A stretch of 7,035 bases of DNA from Microcaldota archaeon (GTDB taxonomy: Archaea > Micrarchaeota > Micrarchaeia > Norongarragalinales > Norongarragalinaceae): NCBI GenBank assembly GCA_018304285.1, contig JAGVWL010000048.1, forward strand, positions 1 to 7,035. The letters run 5' to 3'. The notes under the pieces are model-generated. The model was not told where the DNA came from, made no database searches, and saw only the letters and a program-made list of their open reading frames with translations. This document shows positions 1 to 4,784 of this stretch, piece by piece. A program made the translations under genes and the position numbers. How positions within the stretch are numbered: position 1 is the first letter of the stretch; each line of letters begins with the position of its first letter.

Positions 1-2
1 GG

Positions 3-851
3 GACGGGTGGCTGGACAAATCCGGCGAAAAAACCAAGGAACTCTACCTGCTCAAGAAACTCACGCCCAAAGACATGTGGGTCGGCTCGCGCGTGCACGA
101 CGCTGTGAAAAGCGTTTTGGAGCGCGTTCGCGAAGGAAAGGCAACCCCGCTGATGGAAGCCGAAAAACTGCTCGAGCAGAAAATGAAGAACGACTACAAC
201 GACTCGAAGCAAAACCTGTTCCGCCGCGACCCCAAGTTCTACACGCGCTTTTTCGAGCACGAGTACGGGCTGGAGTTCGGGGTGAGCGAGGCGATAGACT
301 CGATCGAATTCGCAAGAAAATGCTTGCGCAACTTTTTCGACGGCGAGACTTACGCGCAGCTGAAGACCGTAAAGAAAAGCGATTGGCTGGCGATAGATGA
401 GCAGAAGCCCACTTCATTCCAGTTCGAAGGCACGAAAGTTTACGTCAAGCTCGACGCGGCAATACGCACGGGCGACCGAATTGCGATTTTCGACTGGAAG
501 ACCGGCCGCAAGGAAGACGTGGATTATACGGCACAGCTTGCGTGCTATCTTCTTTACGCCACGCGCGTGTGGAACGCCTCTGCGAACAAGATAGACGTTT
601 TCGAAGTAAATCTCGCGCAGAACAACTCAAAAAAACACGCCGGGCTTTCGGCGAAAATAGACTGGATAGAGAATTACATGCGCAACAGCATCGCCGGGAT
701 AAAATTGCTCTTGCGCGACGCGGAAAAAAACATCGCGGTGGAAGAGGATTACGCGAAGGTGAATGAGCTGCGGAAATGCTCGCGGTGCGTTTTCCTGCGC
801 GTCTGCAAGCCACCGGTACTGCCTGAAGGCAAGATCGAGCAAGCGCAATAA
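3..851 (+). CDS. PD-(D/E)XK (RecB/Cas4/AddB-like) nuclease, 5' partial
   Basis: This is the C-terminal 282 residues of a nuclease that runs in from the left edge; the frame is open from base 3, so the ATG at 75 is internal. Counting from base 3, the core motifs are in order: motif I His32 (W-V-G-S-R-V-H), Asp151 in V-K-L-D, D164-W-K166 as the D-x-K motif III, and Q178-x3-Y182, the RecB-family Q-x3-Y motif. Near the C-terminus is C259-x2-C262-x5-C268, the spacing of the three C-terminal cysteines that bind a 4Fe-4S cluster in Cas4 and AddB. The fourth, N-terminal Cys of that arrangement would lie off the window. The family cuts or trims DNA in recombination, repair or CRISPR adaptation. No cas genes are visible, so a stand-alone DNA-repair role is the safer inference; Cas4 itself cannot be excluded. 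It ends with TAA, 41 bp before the next gene. Confidence 0.9.
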   Translation, partial: DGWLDKSGEKTKELYLLKKLTPKDMWVGSRVHDAVKSVLERVREGKATPLMEAEKLLEQKMKNDYNDSKQNLFRRDPKFYTRFFEHEYGLEFGVSEAIDSIEFARKCLRNFFDGETYAQLKTVKKSDWLAIDEQKPTSFQFEGTKVYVKLDAAIRTGDRIAIFDWKTGRKEDVDYTAQLACYLLYATRVWNASANKIDVFEVNLAQNNSKKHAGLSAKIDWIENYMRNSIAGIKLLLRDAEKNIAVEEDYAKVNELRKCSRCVFLRVCKPPVLPEGKIEQAQ

Positions 852-853
852 GG

Positions 854-861
854 TTTATTTT
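854..861 (+). promoter_or_regulatory. TATA box for the phosphoribosyltransferase gene
   Basis: TTTATTTT lies just after the stop of the nuclease gene, centred 36 nt before the ATG at 893. With the usual archaeal spacing of about 26 nt, transcription would start near 883 and leave a leader of about 10 nt. Confidence 0.45.
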
Positions 862-892
862 GCTTTCCAGCGTTCATTTGCTTTGGATTCAG

Positions 893-1360
893 ATGAAAAT
901 CAAAGACTGGCGCATGGGTTGGGACGAATATGAACTGCTCTCGCGCAAGCTCTGCTCGAAAGTGAGAAAATCACGGTTCAAGCCCGACTTCGTGATATGC
1001 ATTTCACGCGGAGGGCTAGTCGTGGGAAGGCTGTTGAGCGGGGATCTGAAAACTCCCCTTGCGGTCGTAACCGCTGCGAGCTATGCGGGAAGGAAAAGAA
1101 AAAAGCTACGGGTGAACTTGCGTTTTTCTGCGCTAACCACCGTGAAGGGAAAGGTGCTGCTCGTCGATGACGTGGCGGATTCGGGGCAAACGCTGAAAAT
1201 CGTGTCGGCTCGCCTGCGCAAAAACAAGCGAATCAAGATTTTGAAAACCGCCACGGTGGTGGAAAAAAGCTTTTCCGCATTCAAGCCCGACTTCGTTGCG
1301 GCAAAGTACGGCGGCTGGGTCGTATTCCCGTACGAAAAAAACGGCTCAAAGAAGGCGTAG
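893..1360 (+). CDS. Type I phosphoribosyltransferase (Gpt/Hpt-like, COG2236 type)
   Basis: A 155-residue cytoplasmic enzyme predicted to move a phosphoribosyl group between PRPP and a nitrogenous base, most likely a purine (salvage). The PRPP-binding signature is complete: residues 88-100, V-L-L-V-D-D-V-A-D-S-G-Q-T, with the acidic pair D92-D93. The upstream S-R-G-G loop (38-41), preceded by P-D-F-V-I-C-I, and the C-terminal Y-G-G-W-V-V-F-P-Y-E (139-148) both fit archaeal Gpt-like enzymes. The ATG at 893 gives the family's usual N-terminus; a TTG at 860 would add 11 unmatched residues and overlaps the TATA box. The 38-KxRxKK-type stretch at 67-74 is rich in Lys and Arg. The base specificity cannot be read from the sequence. 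The stop codon abuts the stop of the convergent zinc-ribbon gene. Confidence 0.92.
   Translation: MKIKDWRMGWDEYELLSRKLCSKVRKSRFKPDFVICISRGGLVVGRLLSGDLKTPLAVVTAASYAGRKRKKLRVNLRFSALTTVKGKVLLVDDVADSGQTLKIVSARLRKNKRIKILKTATVVEKSFSAFKPDFVAAKYGGWVVFPYEKNGSKKA
1335..1341 (-). terminator. T7 run, candidate terminator of the zinc-ribbon gene
   Basis: On the minus strand a run of seven T follows GAGCCG, about 20 nt after the zinc-ribbon stop codon. T-runs alone terminate archaeal transcription. This one lies inside the 3' end of the convergent phosphoribosyltransferase gene, so the two mRNAs would overlap. Confidence 0.4.
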
Positions 1361-1477
1361 TCACCCGTCGGTGCAATCCAGGAAAAAACTGCATTTCGCG
1401 TTTGAGCAGCGTGCTTTGCACTTCAGCTCGCGCATTGCGCTTCCGCACAACGGGCACAAAGTCTCATCCCTAGCCAT
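1361..1477 (-). CDS. Small zinc-ribbon protein, 38 residues
   Basis: From the ATG at 1477 this encodes a 38-residue protein with C8-P-L-C11-G, then C21, C25, C30 and a final D-C36-T-D-G. The paired C-P-x-C-G knuckle and the later cysteines fit the small archaeal zinc-ribbon proteins of unknown role. Those typically end in a short D-C-x-D-like tail, as here. An ATG at 1570 would add 31 hydrophobic, low-complexity residues. The start at 1477 is preferred because a TATA-like box centred near 1501 lies about 24 nt upstream, giving a leaderless mRNA. Its TGA sits directly against the TAG of the convergent phosphoribosyltransferase gene. Nucleic-acid binding or a protein contact are both possible, and the function is not known. 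Confidence 0.75.
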   Translation of the reverse strand: MARDETLCPLCGSAMRELKCKARCSNAKCSFFLDCTDG

Positions 1478-1494
1478 CGGAAGATAAGCGAATG

Positions 1495-1506
1495 AAAAAA
1501 TAAAAA
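1495..1506 (-). promoter_or_regulatory. TATA box for the zinc-ribbon gene
   Basis: On the minus strand TTTTTATTTTTT is centred about 24 nt before the ATG at 1477. This is the spacing expected for a leaderless archaeal mRNA, and no Shine-Dalgarno site precedes the start. Confidence 0.55.
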
Positions 1507-1530
1507 CGGCTTGCATGGAAAAAAAACTGT

Positions 1531-1539
1531 GGGGGGGGG
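1531..1539. repeat. G9 homopolymer tract
   Basis: Nine consecutive G between the zinc-ribbon promoter and the hairpin at 1594. It lies outside any confident gene. The tract is prone to polymerase slippage and to sequencing error. Confidence 0.9.
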
Positions 1540-1593
1540 TAAAGGGAAAAAAACGCGGATTCAATTTCAAAAGTTCAAAAGATAAAAGTCGAG

Positions 1594-1626
1594 TGGGGTT
1601 TTTTCTGTTTCAAAAAAAAAACCCCA
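1594..1626. repeat. 11-bp inverted repeat, A/T-rich hairpin
   Basis: TGGGGTTTTTT (1594-1604) pairs perfectly with AAAAAACCCCA (1616-1626) around an 11-nt loop. It lies just beyond the T7 run that follows the tiny minus-strand ORF at 1637-1663. It may help stop transcription or protect an RNA 3' end on either strand. Confidence 0.6.
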
Positions 1627-1628
1627 TG

Positions 1629-1635
1629 AAAAAAA
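1629..1635 (-). terminator. T7 run after the tiny minus-strand ORF
   Basis: On the minus strand ATTTTTTTC begins one base after the TAA of the 8-codon ORF. A run of this kind can end an archaeal transcript, and the hairpin at 1594-1626 follows at once. Confidence 0.35.
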
Positions 1636-1636
1636 T

Positions 1637-1663
1637 TTATCTGCGTCTGCGCTTCTTTGCCAT
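1637..1663 (-). other. Candidate micro-ORF MAKKRRRR or short RNA
   Basis: An ATG at 1663 opens an 8-codon frame (MAKKRRRR) ending in TAA at 1637. GGGGTGA (1672-1678) matches the archaeal anti-Shine-Dalgarno sequence and sits 8 nt before the ATG. An in-frame GTG at 1675 would give V-N-G-Y ahead of it. A TATA box at 1723-1730 and a T7 run at 1629-1635 would bound a transcript of about 70 nt. Whether a peptide is made, or the element is a small RNA, cannot be told; the coding call is weak because the frame is so short. Confidence 0.25.
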
Positions 1664-1722
1664 GTACCCATTCACCCCGTAGGATTTTTTCTAGAATTTA
1701 TGAACGCATTAAACGAAGTTCG

Positions 1723-1730
1723 TATTTAAA
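1723..1730 (-). promoter_or_regulatory. TATA box facing the micro-ORF
   Basis: On the minus strand TTTAAATA is a good archaeal TATA box, predicting a start near 1700 and a 20- to 35-nt leader that includes the Shine-Dalgarno site at 1672-1678. Being near-palindromic it could also work on the plus strand, but nothing convincing lies there. Confidence 0.4.
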
Positions 1731-1737
1731 CATATGC

Positions 1738-1763
1738 AAAAAAAATTGTCGCTGCGCACGGCG
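1738..1763 (-). terminator. Hairpin plus T8 terminator of the LamG gene
   Basis: Just after the minus-strand stop, a 5-bp GC-rich stem (1750-1754 with 1759-1763, one G-T pair, 4-nt loop) is followed by ACAA and eight T (1738-1745). It is well placed to end the LamG transcript. Confidence 0.6.
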
Positions 1764-1764
1764 C

Positions 1765-3195
1765 CTACTCTTCCCCCACTAAATTGCTTATAGTAACCTT
1801 CCGCAGCCCGGTGCTGTTCGCTATTCCGGTCGTGTTTATTTCCCAAGCGCGGAAGTAATAATCGCCTGGAATCAGGGAAGTGAAGTTTCTCGAGTACCGG
1901 TTTGCCTGCGCGTCGTACAACGCCAGAATTTCCTGCGCGGACAAGGAACGACGGTACACCCTCACTTCGTCAATCGTGCCGTTCCACTGCCAGCTTGGAC
2001 CGTCTATCTCTGAAACTCCAATGCAAAATACGGAATCCAGTTTTTTTCGCACGTTGTTTTGGTAAGACAAAGGAATGTTGTAAGTGGTTTTCAACACCCC
2101 GTTTTTGTATAAAACCATTTGAGTCGTGTTTCTCGTTGCCACCAGGTGATACCACTGTCCGACGACAAGCGGACTGTCGGAGAAACTAGTGGTAATGCGG
2201 GTGTTGTTGCTCAACCGAAAGCCCGACTCCCACGCGCCGCCACTGTAAGAAGTCCACCCTATCCACACGTCATCATTGCCGTTGAGATACCAAGCGCTTT
2301 TTGAACACTGGCTTATTCCGCCGTAATACCCGTCTGGAGAAGCGTCTGCAAAAGCAGTGGCAGGCTGAAACCAACCTTCGATAGTGTATTCCGCATTAGT
2401 ATAATTTCCAAGCGAGAAATTGCTTTTGCTGGCAACGAGAATCCTGCGGGTGGCGTTGGAAGCAGTCAAGTTGATTCCCAAACCGTATTTCCCCGCTTGA
2501 AACTTTGAAGAGCCGATTATGGCCGTGTTGTTGAAGTAAGCGAAATTCGTAGTTCCATAAGTCGAATTGTCGAAAGCCCCGCTCGCATTATAGAAATCCA
2601 TCGCCCACCAGCCGACGAGCGAATTGCTCCAGTCGAGGAAAACCGAATGCAAACCCGTTCCACTCACGGAAACATTCACGGGAATAGTATTGTTGGTGAA
2701 GAAATCCAGCGTAGAACCGTTTTCGGGAGTCGGGGGGGTGAACATGATGAAAGCGCCTGGAGACGGGCTCGGCGATGGAGAAGGTGAAGGCGACGGGCTG
2801 GCAGACGGACTCGGGGAAGGTGAGGGGCTTCCACTGGGAGATGGAGACGGGCTTGCGCCTTGAGTTGAGCCTCCAGGGTTGCCTCCGCACCAAGCGTCTT
2901 TCCCGCCCTGCAAAGCGGCACACCCGCCTGGGTTCGTTAACGCAACGCAGTAACTTCCGTTTCCGTACTGGTGGTTGGCTTTCAAAACCTGGCCGCACGC
3001 ATTCCACTCGGTGCCGTTATAGCACGCGGTGACCGAAGCCAAACGCCGCAAGCAATTGGTTTCACCCAAACTCTGTTCTGCACCGCTGAAAAGGGAACCC
3101 CTGAACAAAACTATGCCCACGACTGTGATAAGGAGAACGCCAGCTAGCAGCAGAATGTACTCGAAGCCGCCTTGCCCGCGGTTGGATAAAACCAT
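1765..3195 (-). CDS. Surface LamG-domain protein with class III signal peptide
   Basis: A 476-residue secreted or surface protein. Residues 6-13, R-G-Q-G-G-F-E-Y, then a hydrophobic run to residue 31, form an archaeal class III (type IV pilin-like) signal. A pilin-type prepeptidase should cut between G7 and Q8, placing E12 at mature position +5. Residues 48-103 contain six Cys (48, 58, 67, 83, 92, 103), probably three disulfides. A Ser-Pro linker follows (115-146), then an Ig-like half (about 152-192) and a LamG-type domain (about 193-430: L-V-G-W-W-A-M-D near its start, I-D-E-V-R-V-Y at 408-414). A second Ig-like half follows (about 434-470). About 18 N-x-S/T sequons suggest heavy N-glycosylation. 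LamG folds usually bind sugars or proteins, so adhesion or a pilus-associated role is likely. The ATG lies about 27 nt after the centre of a TATA-like tract, so the mRNA is probably leaderless. Confidence 0.93.
   Translation of the reverse strand: MVLSNRGQGGFEYILLLAGVLLITVVGIVLFRGSLFSGAEQSLGETNCLRRLASVTACYNGTEWNACGQVLKANHQYGNGSYCVALTNPGGCAALQGGKDAWCGGNPGGSTQGASPSPSPSGSPSPSPSPSASPSPSPSPSPSPSPGAFIMFTPPTPENGSTLDFFTNNTIPVNVSVSGTGLHSVFLDWSNSLVGWWAMDFYNASGAFDNSTYGTTNFAYFNNTAIIGSSKFQAGKYGLGINLTASNATRRILVASKSNFSLGNYTNAEYTIEGWFQPATAFADASPDGYYGGISQCSKSAWYLNGNDDVWIGWTSYSGGAWESGFRLSNNTRITTSFSDSPLVVGQWYHLVATRNTTQMVLYKNGVLKTTYNIPLSYQNNVRKKLDSVFCIGVSEIDGPSWQWNGTIDEVRVYRRSLSAQEILALYDAQANRYSRNFTSLIPGDYYFRAWEINTTGIANSTGLRKVTISNLVGEE
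2758..2853 (-). repeat. Ser-Pro dipeptide repeat in the LamG protein
   Basis: This stretch encodes residues 115-146, an almost pure Ser-Pro linker broken only by G122 and A132. The Ser and Pro codons vary, so the DNA repeat is imperfect. It joins the Cys-rich head to the Ig/LamG part, probably as an extended, possibly O-glycosylated spacer whose length may vary between strains. Confidence 0.9.
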
Positions 3196-3217
3196 CGTTA
3201 TGCATTAAACAAGAGGA

Positions 3218-3225
3218 TTAAAAAA
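3218..3225 (-). promoter_or_regulatory. TATA-like element for the LamG gene
   Basis: On the minus strand TTTTTTAA(T) is centred about 27 nt before the ATG at 3195, the right spacing for a leaderless start. It is the same T-tract that ends the terminator of the upstream Cys-rich peptide gene. Confidence 0.5.
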
Positions 3226-3251
3226 AAGAACTGCCTGCGCCCTTGCGCAGG
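3220..3251 (-). terminator. Intrinsic-type terminator of the Cys-rich peptide gene
   Basis: Four bases after the TGA at 3256, a perfect 7-bp stem CCTGCGC/GCGCAGG (3245-3251 with 3234-3240, loop AAGG) is followed by CAGTTC and eight T (3220-3227). It has the form of a bacterial-style intrinsic terminator and supports a real transcript ending here. Confidence 0.75.
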
Positions 3252-3255
3252 GATT

Positions 3256-3342
3256 TCAGCAGCAACCGCAATTGCAGTCGCAGGCTTTTCCAGTTTTCTT
3301 CATTGTCGAGCTGGAGGATTTCTTTTTCACGGTTTTCTTCAC
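3256..3342 (-). CDS. Basic 28-residue peptide with Cys-rich tail
   Basis: A 28-residue peptide read from GTG at 3342. The first 19 residues are basic (K2, K3, K6-K8, K15, K16, K19) with a Ser4 run at 9-12. The tail is C-D-C-N-C-G-C-C (residues 21-28), with five Cys in eight residues ending at the C-terminus. No signal peptide is visible. The case for a gene is the full set of signals. ATATAAAAA (3380-3388) is centred about 26 nt before a start site near 3358. GGGGTG (3349-3354) leaves 6 nt before the GTG, and a hairpin/T8 terminator follows the stop. An ATG at 3303 would give only 15 residues and lacks a Shine-Dalgarno site. I do not recognise the family. The tail suggests metal or cluster binding, or a modified peptide; both are inference. 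Confidence 0.6.
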   Translation of the reverse strand: MKKTVKKKSSSSTMKKTGKACDCNCGCC

Positions 3343-3379
3343 AAACACCACCCCTTCTGAAGAAAACACGCCATGCTTG

Positions 3380-3388
3380 TTTTTATAT
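3380..3388 (-). promoter_or_regulatory. TATA box of the Cys-rich peptide gene
   Basis: On the minus strand ATATAAAAA is one of the best TATA boxes in the window. It starts 8 bp beyond the lipoprotein stop codon and predicts a start near 3358, with a leader of about 15 nt. Confidence 0.65.
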
Positions 3389-3395
3389 GGAATCT

Positions 3396-4133
3396 TTAAG
3401 CCGGCCGCGGGCCGGAGTAAACGCTGGCGTTGAAAACGCATTTTCCGCCTGCGTCTGGATAGTCGCCGTCAAGCTTGCAGTCGAAAGCGTAAGGGCACTG
3501 GAATGCGGCGATGCCGCCGCAAAACATTCCTTCGAAATTCTTTTCCCAAACTACTTGCCCGAAATTGTAAACCTGCACTTTCTTGAACGGCCGCAGGCGC
3601 ACGACGCTGGAGTAATCCGCGGTCGTGCGGTAAGTGCGCAACTTCAACACTTGCGGGCAGTAAATTCCCGCGGGTTGGGCGTGCTCGAAGTAAATCCTGA
3701 TTTCCTCGAAACCCGAATTCCAATATGCAACAGTCTCTGCACACGGAGTGCTGGCGAAAAGCGATGCCGTCAGCTCGAACGAAGTCGGCGAGAGCATCCT
3801 GATGGAATACTCTTCCCCGGTCGCGTTAATTTCTATTTGCGAGAGGTTAAGCGGGTTTTTCGCTTTCTCTGGAAAGCCTGGGGCGGGTGAAGTTGCGGGG
3901 CATTGCGTGAATTCGCATGAAGGGGGCACGCGCCCTACGTAAGAGCCGTCGGGACAGAGTTTTGCGTCGGCAGTGCAAACCACGGCAGTAGGCGAGGCGG
4001 TCGGAAAAACAGTGGGCGAAGCAGTAGGATAAACCGTCGGAGTGGGGGAAACGTTGGGAGGCGTTGCTACGCAACCGGCCAAAAGCAAGCCTGCAGAAAG
4101 CAGCACTGCAAAAACAAAGATTACGTTTTTCAC
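3396..4133 (-). CDS. Secreted Cys-rich lipoprotein
   Basis: A 245-residue envelope lipoprotein from GTG 4133, chosen because AGGTGGT lies 6 nt upstream; a GTG at 4139 would add two residues with the site directly against the start. A hydrophobic signal ends in the lipobox L-A-G-C21, so C21 should be lipid-anchored. A Thr/Ser/Pro-rich spacer follows (about 29-50). Then comes a small Cys motif with C53, C60, C73 and C78 (C-P-D-G-S-Y-V-G-R, C-E-F), recurrent in secreted proteins of candidate phyla. The middle (about 100-200) is beta-rich with C131 and C159 and not recognised. The end holds another recurrent Cys motif (C205, C213, C219, C232, with D-Y-P-D-A-G-G-K-C). It starts 20 bp after the stop of the small membrane protein and very likely shares its transcript. 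The substrate or partner is unknown. Confidence 0.88.
   Translation of the reverse strand: MKNVIFVFAVLLSAGLLLAGCVATPPNVSPTPTVYPTASPTVFPTASPTAVVCTADAKLCPDGSYVGRVPPSCEFTQCPATSPAPGFPEKAKNPLNLSQIEINATGEEYSIRMLSPTSFELTASLFASTPCAETVAYWNSGFEEIRIYFEHAQPAGIYCPQVLKLRTYRTTADYSSVVRLRPFKKVQVYNFGQVVWEKNFEGMFCGGIAAFQCPYAFDCKLDGDYPDAGGKCVFNASVYSGPRPA
3401..3415. repeat. Perfect 6-bp GC hairpin in the last codons of the lipoprotein
   Basis: CCGGCC and GGCCGG flank a 3-nt loop, ending two bases before the stop codon on the minus strand. No good T-run follows, so a terminator role is uncertain. It may protect the mRNA end or simply reflect the Gly-Pro-Arg-Pro-Ala codons. Confidence 0.5.
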
Positions 4134-4153
4134 GACCACACCACCTTTTTATT

Positions 4154-4255
4154 TCAGCTTTTGAAAACAGTCCATTCCACCAGGTACAACAGCGCCAGTA
4201 CTAAAAACGATGCTGTGAAATACTTTAGTGCGACCCTTCCCGCCATTCCGTCCAT
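4154..4255 (-). CDS. Small single-span membrane protein, 33 residues
   Basis: A 33-residue protein from ATG 4255. It has a short basic N-terminus (M-A-G-R, K11), one hydrophobic segment of about 20 residues (about 12-31, rich in Leu, Val, Phe and Ala) and the end W-T-V-F-K-S. The frame continues upstream into the antisense of the KH gene, but that part looks like shadow. The start at 4255 is favoured because TTTATAG (4278-4286) is centred exactly 27 nt upstream, giving a leaderless mRNA. The TGA at 4154 is 20 bp before the lipoprotein start, so it is the first gene of a two-gene envelope unit: a leaderless first gene followed by a Shine-Dalgarno-led one. It could tether or assist the lipoprotein; the function is not known. 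Confidence 0.6.
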   Translation of the reverse strand: MDGMAGRVALKYFTASFLVLALLYLVEWTVFKS

Positions 4256-4277
4256 TTCAATCAGCCTTTGAAAAACC

Positions 4278-4286
4278 CTATAAACT
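4278..4286 (-). promoter_or_regulatory. TATA box of the membrane-protein/lipoprotein unit
   Basis: On the minus strand GTTTATAGG is centred 27 nt before the ATG at 4255. It stands about 25 bp from, and back to back with, the TATA box of the divergent KH gene. Confidence 0.65.
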
Positions 4287-4302
4287 CTGACGCCGCTAAT
4301 TG

Positions 4303-4310
4303 TATAAATA
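4303..4310 (+). promoter_or_regulatory. TATA box of the KH gene
   Basis: TATAAATA is centred 37 nt before the ATG at 4344 and predicts a start near 4332 with a leader of about 12 nt. A weaker TTTTATT at 4317-4323 would instead give a leaderless mRNA. Confidence 0.6.
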
Positions 4311-4343
4311 AGCCGGGTTTTATTCAAGAAAAAAGTTGATGGC

Positions 4344-4775
4344 ATGAAATTGTTTCTCATTCCCACCGGCAAGAAAAAACCGTTCAGCGACAGCCTCCTC
4401 AGGGACTTGAGCACGAAAACCGGCGCCAAGATTTCGAGGAACGCGGAAGGCGACTTGCAGCTTGAAGGCGAAGGCGGAAGCGAGTGGTTTGCCGAACAAG
4501 TGTTGACTGCGCTGGTGTTGGGCTTCGAGTACAAATGGGGCAAAAAAAACCGCATTGAGCAAATGAAGGGAAGGATTATCGGGACCGAAGGAAAGGCGAA
4601 AGCCACCTTGGAGTATTTGAGCGACTGCTGGATGAGCATAAGCGACGACAAGGTGGCATTGCTCGGGCGTTACGAAGACTTGAAAACAGTCAAGGCCGGC
4701 GTGCTGAAGCTGCTGGAAGGCAAGAGCCACGGCACGGTCTACGCGTTCCTGGAAAAGAAAAAGGCAGACAAATAG
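4344..4775 (+). CDS. KH-domain protein of the archaeal Dim2/Krr1 type
   Basis: A 143-residue RNA-binding protein. Residues 70-140 form a good KH domain: R-I-I-G80-T-E-G83-K carries the G-x-x-G loop, and the end (K-S-H-G-T-V-Y-A-F-L-E, 127-137) is typical of archaeal Dim2 (Pno1-like) proteins. Those bind the 3' end of 16S rRNA and guide its cleavage by Nob1 in ribosome assembly; the role here is inferred from that likeness. Residues 1-60 fit a first KH unit in shape but lack the G-x-x-G loop, having G-K-K-K-P-F instead. The linker between the two units is also short, so this is a reduced version of the usual protein of about 170-200 residues. It is first in a plus-strand pair, 9 bp before the next gene. 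Confidence 0.88.
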   Translation: MKLFLIPTGKKKPFSDSLLRDLSTKTGAKISRNAEGDLQLEGEGGSEWFAEQVLTALVLGFEYKWGKKNRIEQMKGRIIGTEGKAKATLEYLSDCWMSISDDKVALLGRYEDLKTVKAGVLKLLEGKSHGTVYAFLEKKKADK

Positions 4776-4784
4776 GGTGGACGG

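Noticed and set aside
1478..1570. Longer zinc-ribbon start at ATG 1570
   Set aside because: It adds 31 low-complexity residues encoded by the promoter and the G9 tract; the TATA box at 1495-1506 would then lie inside the gene.
1515..1682. Plus-strand 55-codon frame, basic, from ATG 1515 to TAG 1682
   Set aside because: It is made largely of A, G and T homopolymer runs, crosses the hairpin and G9 tract, has no ribosome site, and no TATA box lies at a useful distance.
2758..2853. Ser-Pro-coding stretch as a possible minisatellite or CRISPR-like repeat
   Set aside because: The repeats are two-residue units with varied codons and no spacers; they are explained by the protein linker.
3243..3890. 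Plus-strand 215-codon frame opposite the lipoprotein
   Set aside because: It is antisense to a lipoprotein with clear signal, lipobox and Cys motifs, and its own product shows no domain or start signal.
4256..4651. Upstream part of the minus-strand frame that ends at 4154
   Set aside because: Most of it is antisense to the KH gene and crosses both divergent promoters; only the part from ATG 4255 has a promoter at the right spacing and a clear membrane segment.
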